Assembly (NCBI GenBank): GCA_032622095.1
Contig: CP136065.1
Span: 35,622,732-35,686,731 of the forward strand
Source: Siphonodentalium dalli
Lineage: Eukaryota; Mollusca; Scaphopoda; Gadilida; Siphonodentaliidae
Direction of reading: 5' to 3'
DNA length: 64,000 nucleotides
Shown: piece after piece, positions 9,120-20,623 of the stretch
Numbering within the stretch: the stretch's first letter is position 1
Layout: every line of letters begins with the position of its first letter
Position numbers and translations under genes: made by a program
The notes under the pieces: generated by a model
Told to the model about the DNA's origin: nothing
Seen by the model: the letters and a program-made list of their open reading frames with translations, nothing else
Database searches by the model: none

Positions 9120-9350
9120 CGTGCGGAAGAAGTCCTACTTATTAGAGGGAAATGGCAAATATGTTTTTTTGTTTGTTTTGAGGCCCCCTATCCCATTTAA
9201 AGTCTCAAACACACCACAAACTGAAAGGATATTAAACGAGTGCGCGAATGAAGGTAGTGGAAATCCTAGGGCAATTTTCAAAACGGCGACAAGAAAATAC
9301 GAAGTTGAATTGTCTTTTTTTTATGCCCCACATTTTAAGTCTTGAACATA
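9120..9350 (+). repeat. diverged satellite-like unit
   Basis: Contains the block that recurs at 17.1-17.8, 19.6-20.1 and 21.0-21.5 kb: a GCAAATA region, a T-rich stretch, then a CACCTACCC/CCCATTTAAAGTCT-like core and ACTGAA. Strongly diverged. Confidence 0.55.
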
Positions 9351-9352
9351 CT

Positions 9353-9801
9353 CACATTGGATCAACGGACACGAAACAAAACCGGAAGTCGTAGATTTCG
9401 AGGTGGAGAAATATCAGTCGACAAATATTTGTTGACATTTTTTGACGTGTTTTGGGGAAAATAAACGCTTGGATACCATATCTGACCAACTGAAGGTGAG
9501 TGAATATTTCTTCACTAATGTTCGGACACCGACGATCAATGTAAGGCAGTTGTCAGTGTTCTATCGCGGAAAAAATGCCATTTAAATATCGCCGCGAGAC
9601 GATTTCTTCCCCAAAATATTCCAGAAAATCACACGTTTCACATTCATCGCAGACATCTGTCGCAACAACCGATATACCAATCGAAAGGCCTGTTTTCCCC
9701 CCACAAATACATATTTTGAGAATTTTCACGGACTGTCTCAAAATTCCAAATTTCATCTTTTGATGCGGGTACCCACCTCGAAAATACTGCCCGGTTAGTC
9801 C
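9353..9801 (+). repeat. left arm of a 449-bp inverted repeat (partner 16,648-17,096)
   Basis: This is the near-identical reverse complement of 16,648-17,096. Outer ends read CACATTGGATCAACGG and CACAGTGGATCAACGG, and inner ends GGTTAGTCC. It contains a good splice-donor-like GAAG/GTGAGT at about 9494. It may be the terminal inverted repeat of a decayed 7.7-kb element or two inverted dispersed copies. No transposase is visible between the arms. Confidence 0.85.
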
Positions 9802-10740
9802 CCAAAAATTTAATCATTAGTTGTAAAAAATCTGTCCGCTTAGTCGTGATTTTGCTGAAATCTGCCATCTTCAATTTCTGGTCGAAAAAGCAACTTTTCC
9901 GTAGATGATGGGCGTTTCATTTGACTTTTGCATTGCCACAATGGTTCTGGGTGTTCATAATGTTGTATATGTCTCCTGGGACAACATAACATCCAGGCGG
10001 TATCTTATATATATAACTGAACTGTAACCTGTAACTGAAATCCAACCAAGAAGTACATGTTTGGTAAACATATAACTGTTGATGTATGTCATATTGTTAA
10101 CTCTGACTTGTCATCACTCTCGGAAGGCCGACATAAAAAAAATATTAGATTTACATCCAATTTTTTTCTTCAGAAAAATGCTGCGGCGTACCGATTTTTA
10201 ACCTTTATATTTGATTTCACACTCGCAACGAGTTGTGGGGTTATACAAGAGGCAGCTTGTTCGTCCTTCCGTGGATGCAATTTTCCGAGTTTTTATTCCT
10301 ATATTTTGCGGTCATTTGTTTTGTTTTTGCTCGGCATATATATTTAGAACTATGGGAACATGTGAACCTATGAAATATGTCAGACTTTTTTGTGGAGTTA
10401 TAATACAACTGACATTTTTCTACTTAGAAAATTAATGTTTTCAATATTCGGCAATGGTTAAAACAATAACGAGGAGGGGACTAAAACATACTGTCGGAGG
10501 GGTGTACAGTCTTACTAGTCCACTAAGCGATATTATTTTATAATTCCAGGTGCTACATACGAGAGGATAGCATGCCTGTCTTCATATGTGACCACTGTGA
10601 GGCAAAGGCTGGCGGCTTCGCTGAGGCAATCGACCATGGGATTTTATGGATGGATGGTTAACCAACGTTGTTACCAGATCCACCGGGTATATACCGGGAG
10701 AAAATATCACACAGACAAACATGAAGACTGATCCTACTCG

Positions 10741-10742
<2 letters not shown>
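9802..10742. other. non-coding, unassigned
   Basis: No supported gene or known repeat. The short ORFs around 10.06-10.43 kb have no recognisable motif. Confidence 0.5.

Positions 10743-10780
<38 letters not shown>
10743..10780. repeat. (TA)n microsatellite
   Basis: About 17 TA units, ending directly at the left terminus of the 10,781-15,997 inverted-end structure. Confidence 0.95.
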
Positions 10781-10783
<3 letters not shown>

Positions 10784-11079
10784 GGGAGGTCAAATTCACA
10801 TTTAATAATGAATTGCGCTTAAGCGCTATTACCACATATCGTGCTTTTAAGCATAATTGTAATGATTTGCGCTTAAGTGCAATTAATTGCGATTAAGCGC
10901 TATGAAATGATTAAGAGTAATTGTAACTATACCCATATTACCTAACTATTGGCATGACCGGGTGCATCACCAAGTAACCAAGAGGATCATTTGGCTAATT
11001 TAAACTAAAGGTCCTCAAACCGATCAGAAAGACCCATATTATAAAGATCCAACAACAACAGGAACAACAACAACAACAA

Positions 11080-11505
11080 CATTTCTTCAAAATGCACCAG
11101 CATATATCTCGGACATTCTTACGTTGTATGTACCAGGCCGTGATAACCTCCGTTCAAAGGAAAAACAGCTTCTGGCCGTTCACATGGGTAAATATAAGAA
11201 GATTGAACGTCGTCTGTTTAATACACACGCCGCACCAAGTGTCTGGAACTCCATCCCTCTCGACATTCGTCGTTCGCACTCTATCGACATCTTCAAGCAA
11301 CGACTTAAGACGCACCTGTTCAATATTTACCCGCACACAACTAGCCGTAGATAGCAACATTGCATCATTCTCCGTATCCATTGATAGTAAATATTCTAAT
11401 GTCTGTACATGTATATAACCTGCACATAGAGTCCCAAGCGCTTCGAGCTACACCAGGGATGAAGCGCTATACAAATGCTATATAATATTATTATTATAAA
11501 ATAAG
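11080..11505 (+). pseudogene. LINE 3' end fragment (RT C-terminus plus 3' tail)
   Basis: The 11,124-11,354 frame encodes the typical C-terminal segment of a reverse-transcriptase ORF: APSVWNSIPLDIRRSHSIDI followed by FKQRLKTHLFN. It ends with a stop and a 3' tail, GAAGCGCTATACAAATGC, followed by ATTATTATTAT. That tail form is usual for CR1/L2-like LINEs. The rest of the ORF is missing (5' truncated). Confidence 0.85.
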
Positions 11506-11950
11506 CTTTAGTTATCAGAATCGATTAACTGCAAAAAATAATGCTGACCACTGTCAACTATGGTATCAAATTTCCCCAAAACGTGTGATTTATAAACATT
11601 TTGTTCAACAAAATATGACCGTATAATTACTAAGGTATCACGAAATTTTACCGTATTGCCACTTGTGTTCGAGTTATCCATCTTCATCCGCAATTTTGAC
11701 CGAAACCACCCTTTTGATGGAGTGTTTCTGGGCAGCAATCAATTGAAATAAAAAACTTCAATAATAGATATCTGATCACACTTGAGCTTTGATGGGTTGG
11801 TTCCTCGACTCGACTAAAACAGAAGGTAATGCTGTCGCGAGTCACCCATTTGAATAAAGAAGTTAGGCTAGTTCCCAATCTCAACGATCCAAAGCAATGA
11901 AAACAAGGAGGTGATATGTCAATATGAGTTCAGGTTTAGTTATAGATACA
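11506..11950. other. non-coding, unassigned
   Basis: Nothing recognised between the LINE tail and the hairpin pair. Confidence 0.5.
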
Positions 11951-12100
11951 CCTATTTATTATATACTTGCCCATGAATTATAAGGTTTTAGCAGTGAGAT
12001 ATAATTGATATCACACTATTGAGTGATATCAGCTTAAAATTTATGATGTATTGACATTCATTGGGGGCCATAGGCAAGTAACTAAAGTATATAATAAACA
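11951..12100. repeat. imperfect hairpin with TTTATTATAT-type ends
   Basis: TATTTATTATATACTTGCC at the left is matched by GGCAAGTA...TATATAATAAACA at the right, about 120 bp apart, forming an inverted pair directly before the next hairpin. Confidence 0.65.
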
Positions 12101-12103
12101 TAA

Positions 12104-12255
12104 TATCCACACTTTTTCAGTGGATATGGGTTAAATCTCAATCGTGATGACAAAACATTTGAATTTCCACTCGTGGCTAAAGCCACTCGTGGAAATTCAA
12201 TGTTTTGTCATCACTTATGAGATATAACCCATATCCACTGAAAAAGTGTGGATAT
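12104..12255. repeat. 152-bp near-perfect palindrome
   Basis: Two arms of about 70 bp centred at 12,174-12,187 (GTGGCTAAAGCCAC). Arm ends read ATATCCACACTTTTTCAGTG and its complement. It adjoins TATATAATAAACA on the left. No ORF belongs to it. Confidence 0.9.
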
Positions 12256-12289
12256 CCTCTATGTATTCACCAGGGGTACATAGTTACAT

Positions 12290-12890
12290 ATAACCATGAA
12301 TTGCGCTTAACTGACTTAAGACCCCCTTGTTCGGACACATCATCATATCAACGATCATTCTTGCCCGCGACAACACGCCAGTGGAATAAATTATCTGATG
12401 ACCTGAAAAACTCAGAAACTCTAGAAAATTTCAAATACAAATTGAATACCAATCTGCGCCTAAGACAAAAGAATGTTCGCCATTATAGCTATAGCAAATG
12501 CCGCAAAGCCCAGTTAATTCACACGCAACTTCGACTAGGATGCAATAACCTCAATGATGATCTCAGTCGCAACCATTTAAACGAATCTGATAAATGCTCA
12601 TGTGGGGAAGTCGAGACTGCCGACCACTTTTTACTATATTGTCCCAGATACTCGACAATACGAATAGAAATTTTCTCAGTATTAGCACAAAATTTGTGGA
12701 GATCTGATATTTTACTTAAGGGATCTATTTCATTTCCCAAAAGACTTAATAAGGCCATATTTGAGGCAACTCAAACATTTATACTAACAAGCAATCGATT
12801 TCGTTAGTCGCCAATTGTATTTCTGATATTCACAATAAGTAGCTGCTCGAATTTGATAGTCTTCAGACACACAAAAAAAAAATGATATAG
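12290..12890 (+). pseudogene. LINE fragment, reverse-transcriptase C-terminal domain
   Basis: Open to 12,807. It encodes a YQRSFLPATTRQWNKL-type segment, then a zinc-knuckle-like CSCGEVETADHFLLYC typical of LINE ORF2 C-termini. The start lies in the right arm of the palindrome, so the element is 5' truncated at that junction. An A-run (12,870-12,880) and AATAAA-like sites follow. This is a different LINE family from 11.1 kb. Confidence 0.85.
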
Positions 12891-13095
12891 CAATAAATCA
12901 TATACATGTATATAGCTAACAACGTAGCAATAATTTCAATAACTCGATCCAAAAACAAATAAATAAAATTATAAAAAAGCCATATTAAGGTACTGGCAAA
13001 CTATTGACTCCACTCGACACAAATAGTTTTAAATTTTCCTATGTAAAACAATAACATGCATAAGGGTAGTGATCATCTATATCTATATTTGCGAA

Positions 13096-13096
<1 letters not shown>

Positions 13097-13142
<46 letters not shown>
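13097..13142 (+). repeat. (GTCT)n microsatellite
   Basis: About 11 units, just inside the 5' end of the Helitron-like element, as in other elements of this type. Confidence 0.95.
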
Positions 13143-13289
13143 GTTCTATAGAAATTCACAGGGGACCATCTATATGATACCAAAGGGGTCTACTAGGGGT
13201 AACTTTTTACGAGAAAGATAATGGTTGGGGTTAGAATTTTCTAAAATGATGCCGTTGTTGTCAGGGGCAGAAAAGGGGGAGGGGCAGAA

Positions 13290-14560
13290 ATTTTTTTTGT
13301 CGCCGATTGCCACGAAACTTACATATAATCATCCCCATGATATGAAGAATCTAACGGTGTGGTTTAAATATGTCAAAAATGGCGTCGTTCGAGTCCGCGA
13401 TGCACAGAAGGGGAGAGGGGCACCAAATTTGATAACACCAAAGGGGTCTACTAGGGGTAACGTTTTACGAGAAAGATAATGGTCGGGGTTAGAATTTTCT
13501 AAAGTGACGCCGTTGTTGCCAGGGGCAGAAAAGGGGAGGGGCAGAATTTTTTGTCTCCGATTGCCACGAAACCTACATATAATCATCCCCATGTTATGAA
13601 GAATCTAACGGTGTGATTTAAATAATGTCAAAAGTGGTGTCATTTGAGTCAGGGATGAATGGAAGGGAAGAGGGGTACCAAAATTGATAAAAACTAATTT
13701 TAGCGCCGATTTCCACCATATTGATATACATTCTTCTTCATGATACAATTAGGAATCTAATTGTGCACTAAATTTGATAATAATTGGTTTACTCGCCGAT
13801 TGCCACCACACTTATACAAAATCATCCCCATGGTATGAGGAGTCTAATGGTGCGGCTTAAATCTGTCAAATGTGGCCTCATTCGAGTCAGGGGTGCATTG
13901 AAAGGGAGAGGGGCACCAAAATTAATGCACAATTTTTTAGCGCCAATTTCCAACAAATTGATACACGTTCTTATCCATGCTACGAGGAATCTAATCGTGT
14001 GATTTAAAGACGCCATATTGGTGCTGTTTGGGTGAGAGATGGAGAGGGGGTGGGCACCAAATTTGATAACAAAAATTGTGTAGTCGCCGATTATCACCAA
14101 ACTTATAAACAATCATCTTCATGAAATCCGTAGTGTAATTGTGTGGCTTAAGGATGTCACAAGTGGGACCATTCGAGTTAGTGGTGTATAGAGGTGAGAG
14201 GGACACACAAAATTATAACAATATGTTTAGCGCCGATTTTTCCACCAGATTGATACATATTCTTCTCAGTGATACGAGGAATCTTGTCGTGTGGTTTAGA
14301 TACATCACATTGGTGCCCTATGTGTGAGAGATATTGGGACCTTAAATTTGATACGAATTTGTATATATATATATATAATCATCTCCAGTGAATCACGCAT
14401 CCATGAGTCTAATGGGCGTGGTTTAAATATGTCAAAAGTGGCAAAAGCTGATACAAATATATTTGACTCTAATTTCCACTAAATTCCTACACGTCTTCTC
14501 TAATGATATACGAATTAAATCACATTTGTTGTCGTTTGGGTCACGAATAGTGAGAGGACA
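13290..14560 (+). repeat. degenerate tandem repeats inside the Helitron
   Basis: Six or more diverged units with recurring blocks CGCCGATT, CATCCCCATG, GAATCTAA.GGTGTGG.TTAAA and GGGAGAGGGGCACCAAA. Spacing varies from about 110 to 240 bp. The small ORFs here shift frame between units and are not genes. Confidence 0.8.
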
Positions 14561-15997
14561 TGCATTATCATTGATAAGATTGCTATTCTCAAATATCCAC
14601 CTATAAGTTATATATAGTCACCCAGGCCATCTCGATATCATTTTAAGGAGTTTTGGGCGTTCACATTTCACAATCTCGACAAATGATGACCCACTTAAGT
14701 CACTTGAACAATTATATCTTCTCAACTGTCATATTTATATTGGGACGGCAATCATGGTATTCACACAATGAGCTATCAAAAAGAGATACATAGAAGAAGC
14801 ATTAAACGTATATTTATCATTCTATTTAAGAGATACATATATTCGTTCAAATTGAGAGACCTCGAACCGTCAGAGGATTGCATATATATTATAACACAAT
14901 TGAGACTGTTTTATTCAATACAGTTTCCACAACAAAGTTACAATATGTCAAGAGATATGGAAGGCCTGTTCAAAAATGTTGGTCACAGTGTGCAGTCAAA
15001 TATAGTTTTTTCTAATATAAAAGAACACGCAGTCAATAGCACATGACTTTTCAGGATCCTCCAATACTGACATCTGAAAAGGGTTTTAGAACAGACTCAT
15101 CGACTGACATAAACAACTCAAAATCTCGCTCTGTTCCTGGCACGTGTAGCTGATATACATGCGCAGCAACAATTCGTTTAAACTGAGAATATTTAGCCAA
15201 TATATAGCACCATGAACAGAGGAGCACCTGGAAATTTCTTTGAAACATCTGTATCTTCAAGGAGATATGATAGCCAGGTGTCCTCAATATCTTGGTCCAG
15301 CCCACTAGATTGATTGATACACCTCAATATGTAAAACTAAATTGCCGTCTTTTCTTTTTTGCAATCTAATGTGTTTATGATATTCATGTATCATATTATA
15401 ACGTCTGAAGTATACGCAGTTGTATTATTGATGGAACGGATTAATCGCGCTTATCAAAATGACAATTGACAAGGTGAATCACTGCTTATATTCCATGAAT
15501 GCAATAATCATGTTTTGTGATGCTATTTGAATATACAATTTATGAAAATACGTATAACACTTTGAGCAAGAGTATTCTCTATTCCCAAACAAATATCCAC
15601 AGCATGCAGATGGTTTCACATCGCATTAACCTGGGCAACGCCGGGTAACCCTGCTAGTTGTAAATATATGTGTTAATTGCTTTTTTTCCCTCTGTTCTCA
15701 CACAACTGTAATCCATCAGTTCATTAATCTTCTTATCATGCTCTGTATCTCTTCCTCTCACTTAATCTTGACTTCCACTTCTCACTGAACACTATATGTA
15801 ATCTATTCCTGTCTGAGGAGATGGCTCTATATAAGCATCTGATGCTTGTTGTCAAATCCTCTTCCTCCCTTCTAGTCTTCTATTCATACATGCGTCATGT
15901 TTTATAATTATATAATTTTGGGAAGAAATAAAATATTGTTTAAACCGAATTGCGCTTAATCGCAATTAATTATGAAATGTGAATTTGGCCTCCCATA

Positions 15998-16647
15998 GAA
16001 ATGGAAATAAACATTTGCATATTTGATGGCTATGCTATAATATGTAATATTAGCGAAAAATGTCCGAAATATGGGTGGGTGCCAGTAGTTTAAAACATAA
16101 AAATAAAGGGGTGTGTACCCGAAAAATGTAGCGAAAACATTATACAATCGTAATAAAAACTGGGGTGGTGGGTCCCGAAAGTGGCCATAATGAAAAAACA
16201 GCCATGGGTCCTAATTTGTTTTTCTGAAATTAATCGAATTTTAATTTTTTTTTTTTCAAGTATCAAATTTCACACTAAATACTGGCTGAAATATCAAACT
16301 ATTGGAAAATGCATCTACACCTCCCACCATCACAACAATCCTGTTGCTACGGCCTTTGTCATGGAGGGCATTGTAATATCCGTGTTCTAAAAATATTTTC
16401 ATAAATAATTCTTTGATTAATGACCTTACACGACCTGAACGAATGTTATGAGAACAAATTGCAAACTGTACTCGGTAACTAAACTTGATCAGTATACAAT
16501 AGTTGCAACAGAAAAGCAGTTGGCCAAAAACGTGCCACTGTTAACGAAAGGCAGACAACCAACTAATCCATTTCGACTCTTGATTGAACAACAAAAACTG
16601 TCCGCCGGGTCTGGTGGATTGCGACTAAATTCCGGGGTGTATATATA
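15998..16647. other. non-coding, unassigned
   Basis: AT-rich, with a T run near 16,245. No gene or known repeat recognised. Confidence 0.5.
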
Positions 16648-17096
16648 GGACTAACCGGACAGTATTTTCGAGGTGGGTACCCGCATTAAAAGATGAAATT
16701 TGGAATTTTGAGACAATCCGTGAAAATACTCAAAATATGTATTTGTGGGGGGAAAACATGCCTTTCGATTGGTATATCGGTTGTTGCGACAGCTGTCTGC
16801 GATGAATGTGAAAAGTATGATTTTCTGGAATATTTTGGGGAAGAAATCGTCTCGCGGCGATGATTAAATGGCATTTTTTCCGCGATAGAACACTGACAAC
16901 TGCCTTACATTGATCGTCGGTGTCCGAACATTAGTGAAGAAATATTCACTCACCTTCAGTTGGTCAGATATGGTATCCAAGCGTTTATTTTCCCCAAAAC
17001 ACGTCAAAATATGTCAACAAATATTTGTCGACTGTTATTTCTCCACATCGAAATCTACGACTTCCGGTTTTGGTTCGTGTCCGTTGATCCACTGTG
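16648..17096 (-). repeat. right arm of the 449-bp inverted repeat (partner 9353-9801)
   Basis: Reverse complement of the left arm and the same length. The shared GTGAGT donor-like site is on the minus strand here. Short ORFs in both arms are mirror images and not independent genes. Confidence 0.85.
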
Positions 17097-17129
17097 ACAC
17101 TACGAATTGAAATAAATTGTTCCCAGTTT

Positions 17130-17760
17130 TAACTGATAGTGTAGAGCAGTGGACGCTATATCAGGAAATACGCATATTTAATGGCTGGGTTCATAGTTTC
17201 CGAATGTCTGGGATACTTTACAAAAAGCGGCGGGCAAATGAGATAGGCCAATTCTTACTGTTTTTGGGGCACCTCCTAACCCATTTAATATCTTGGACAC
17301 ATTATGAATTGAAGTTATATATTCTCACAAGAAGTTGGTGTGTGAACGAAAGGTAGTTCTATCGGTATCGGTATCGGTATTATTATCAGGAAGTACACAT
17401 ATGTTATGGATGGGATGGTTCACTATGGCACTTTACAAAAAGAGGCTGCCAAACGAAAAAGGCTAATATTCACTGCCATAGAGGCCCCAATCACTATCTG
17501 AAGTCTTGAACACATCATTAGCTGCATGTATGTGCTATCAATATCACCAGAGATGAATGCACATGGCCGCATAACTGTTTAGTGATATTCAAAGGGTAGT
17601 AACGTGGGCAAAGGGTATGGATAGGTTGGTTCACGAAAGCATGCGACACCTTACAGATAGCGGATGACAAACGATAAAGGCGAATTTCAATTTCACTGAA
17701 TTGGTGCCCGACAGCCAGGGACACTTTACAACAAGACATTCAATGACTGTGGAGTCGCTC
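17130..17760 (+). repeat. satellite of about 180 bp, several diverged units
   Basis: Units share GTATCAGGAA.TACACAT, TGGTTCACGAAAGC, CACTTTACAAAAAG.GG and a poly-T/CACCT core. The same family flanks the twin Helitrons further right. Confidence 0.7.
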
Positions 17761-19110
17761 ACCTCACTGCAAAGACTGAGAAGACCGGCTACAACAGTCA
17801 GTATTTGTCAAAATTACTAAAGACGAGTAGTTATAAACAGGGACATAGCTGGATGATCTTCGTTGAGCAGATGCCTTCACCTTGAAATTTCTAATTGCAC
17901 ACCACTGACAAAATTCAACCCCAACTCTTTTTTAAACAAGATAACCAGACCACATTCCTGAGTTTACAAAATTTATTTTGCACATCCCTCTTAGGTTGGA
18001 ATATTGCAACTGGTATATCAAGTTCTACAACTTTTGGAAATTGCCACCCTGATACCCCCCATAAAGCTAAAATTTTTGGCCAACCTGACATCCCCATAGA
18101 GTTAAGATTTATGGGTAACCCGACCCACCCACATAAAGTTAAAAAATGTGGTAATTTCGAATTTCGGTCCAACAGTTTAACAGGATGTAGGAAAATATTG
18201 ACTGTTGGTCTAAGAACATAGTGGTTGGAAAATCAAACTATGAGAACAATTTCTAACATATGCTTGGTGTGAAAATCAAATTTACAACTAATGTATCAGG
18301 CATGAACTGTACAACTGTTGAAAATTTTGACCCCAATGACCCTCTACACTCCCTCACATTGCCACCATATACCCCTCCATCCCAACCTGTCAGCTTAGAA
18401 ATCATTAGCAATCTATATATTAATATACCAGTACCAAACTTGAATTCAACAGCATAGGCAGGTAGGGTGGATGAGTGAGAGTTAAATCCCTTATCACTGC
18501 CCTATTCTGCCCCTATTTTAACCAATGTAACTATCAATTTATGAGATCCATTCATCTAGTAATTTCAAACGGTATATGTCGGTATATTTTAAGAGTTGAA
18601 GTGAATTCATTTTCTTCAAAAGTAGTCACAAAATTTAGGGAAGGGTTCAATAGATCGACACATCACTAGCATGGATAAAGAGTTAACAGCCTGTATACAC
18701 ATAATATTGTAACATCTGTTACATCTACAACTAATAATTTAATCAAAAATAGGATCACAGGAATCCATATATTTAGGGTGGGTGGGGTAGTTTTCAAAAC
18801 CATAGCTCTGTCCCTATGCACATCATACTAAGAGCTCTCACTATCGTATCCAATGGTTTAGTGATTTCAAAGAATAGGATCAGGAGATGGAAGTCAACTC
18901 TTTGAACGCAAAAGTGTTAAATCCCTATCTCAGCCACTTTTGACTAGCCAGATATTAAAATCAATCTACATAAATAATTTATTCTATCACAAATCTAAAT
19001 TGAACATTAATGACCCCACACTCTCCCCATTTAATTGTTTATCAAACAGGTCAGATAAGATCTGATAAATAAGGCATGCTTATTGGCAATAGCATTACAG
19101 TGCAGTGCAG
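17761..19110. other. non-coding, unassigned
   Basis: No supported gene. Short ORFs lack recognisable motifs. Confidence 0.5.
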
Positions 19111-19309
19111 TACAAGTGTTTCACAACAGGTGAGTTATATTTTCATAAAAATTGTTAAATTGAGTAAGGAGTTAAATCTAAATTAAATAAAAAAATAATA
19201 TAATAAAATAAATATATATTTATTAATTTAAAAAATAAATAAAAATGAATAATTTGTTTGTTGTTAAATTGAACAATGGGTTCATTCTATAAACATGTTT
19301 TTTTTTTTT

Positions 19310-19635
19310 TTTGATATTTTTTTTAAGTTATGTCCCTTACCCCGCCCATATTTGAACCAGTGAGCCCATTTGAACAAATCTGAACCACAGTCACCCAAGG
19401 CCCCTCCACACCAAATATAAGCTAAATCGGCCCAATGGTTATTGAGAAGAAGTCGTTCTAAGAATTACTATGGAGGAATATAGTTATGGCCCTGATTTCG
19501 CAACTAATTGACCTGGTGACCTTATTTGAACAAATCTGAATGTGAGTAACTCATGGTACTGGAGAAGAAGACGATTCTTGACGGACGGACGGAATAGGAG
19601 TGATGACTATAGCTCCACCGGAGACTTCATCTCAG
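19310..19635 (+). repeat. interspersed repeat with ACGGACGG ... GGTGAGCTAAAA end
   Basis: Contains AAATCGGCCCAATGG, GACGGACGGACGG, TATAGCTCCACCGG and the terminal CTCAGGTGAGCTAAAA. From memory this resembles a repeat 3' end widespread in bivalves. The class is not certain. Confidence 0.5.
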
Positions 19636-20117
19636 GTGAGCTAAAAAGCGGCTGGCAAATAAAAATGTGATTTTTTCACTGTTTTTAGGACACCTACCCA
19701 AAAACACACACCGAACTGGAACGACACCCTTTATAGATTATCTGAGTGTATGGACAATGGTTAGTTGTTTAAGGAAGTACACAATTTATATAGATGGATT
19801 TGGTTCAGAAAAGTGTCTGGCAAATAAGAAAGGCAAACTTTCTGTTTTGAGGGCCTCCTACCCAATCTGAAGTCTGGACGACACTACACACTGAAGTATT
19901 ATCTAAGTGTGTGGCCAAAGGTTAATTTGTATCAGGATATACACACTAGGAATGTGTTGGTTCCCGAAAGCCTGCACCATGTGCACTTCACAACAAGCGG
20001 CTGGCAAATAATAAAGGCGAATTTTTATGTTCCCACCCTAATTGAAGTGTTGAACACGTCACGCATGGAAGGGATTATGCTCTCAATATCAACCGATGGT
20101 TATTTTATCAGGCAATA
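19636..20117 (+). repeat. satellite of about 180 bp (left of twin Helitrons)
   Basis: Three diverged units with AGCGGCTGGCAAATA, CACCTACCC and CACACTGAAGTATTATCT blocks. The last unit is interrupted at 20,117 by the Helitron pair and resumes at 20,984. Confidence 0.75.
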
Positions 20118-20623
20118 TCTCATATATATTTTGAAGACCTCTGTCTGTTTGTCTGTTTGTCTGTTTGTTTGTCATTTATACAAATCTACGATTCTCGACC
20201 GATCGGGACGAAACTTGGTACGTGTGTGTAGTTTGACCAGGCGGTGGACGTTGTCGTATTGGCGAGCCCGTGCGGCGCCCGCTTCGCGAATGCGCAGACG
20301 AGATCTCGGAAACGGGTGGAGCTATCGACTTGAAATTTGCTATGTGAATGTACCTTGCCCCGTATACGAATTTTATCGGGTCGCCGAGCCCGTGCGATGC
20401 CAGCTTCGTGCATGCGCAGACGAGATCTCGGAAACGGGTGGAGCTATCGACTTGAAATTTGGTATGTGGATGTATCTTGCCCCGGATACGAATTTTATCG
20501 GGTCGCCGAGCCCGTGCGACGCCAGCTTCGCGCAAGCGCAGACGAGATCTCGGAAACGGGTAGAGCTATCGACTTGAAATTTGGGTTTTGAATAGCCCGG
20601 ACAACGTCGGGCTCATCGGCTAG
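20118..20623 (+). mobile_element. Helitron copy 1 (506 bp, complete ends)
   Basis: Begins TCTCATATATATTTTGAAG after A (20,117). Contains a TCTG-rich tract and three tandem internal blocks with GAGATCTCGGAAACGGGT. Ends with the hairpin AGCCCGGACAACGTCGGGCT (20,594-20,613), then CATCGG and CTAG (20,620-20,623). Non-autonomous. The 222-aa ORF across it is spurious. Confidence 0.9.
20594..20613 (+). terminator. Helitron 3' terminal hairpin
   Basis: AGCCCGG/CGGGCT stem with an ACAACGT loop, 6 nt before CTAG. This is the structure thought to terminate rolling-circle transfer. Confidence 0.85.

Larger units (their letters stand above)
13076..15657 (+). mobile_element. non-autonomous Helitron-like element
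   Basis: Starts A/TCTATATCTATATTTGCG followed by a (GTCT)n tract. Ends with a short hairpin (ACCTGGGCAACGCCGGGT) 7 nt before CTAG, with T following. That is the Helitron pattern: 5' TC, 3' hairpin plus CTRR, insertion between A and T. No Rep/helicase ORF inside. The interior is a degenerate tandem repeat. Confidence 0.75.
10781..15997. mobile_element. 5.2-kb segment with inverted ends (composite)
   Basis: The left end TATGGGAGGTCAAATTCACA and the right end (reverse complement) TATGGGAGGCCAAATTCACA match over about 45 bp and continue into TAATTAATTGCG/TTAAGCGC palindromic motifs. The interior is a patchwork of LINE fragments, hairpins and a Helitron. If it is a single element, it has been invaded several times. 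Confidence 0.5.

Noticed and set aside
9494-9500. Host gene exon ending at the GTGAGT donor
   Set aside because: The same site occurs in the inverted arm at 17 kb and no coding exon or acceptor partner could be recognised; treated as part of the repeat.
19909-20577. 222-aa ORF
   Set aside because: Crosses from satellite into a Helitron; repeated internal blocks keep the frame open by chance.
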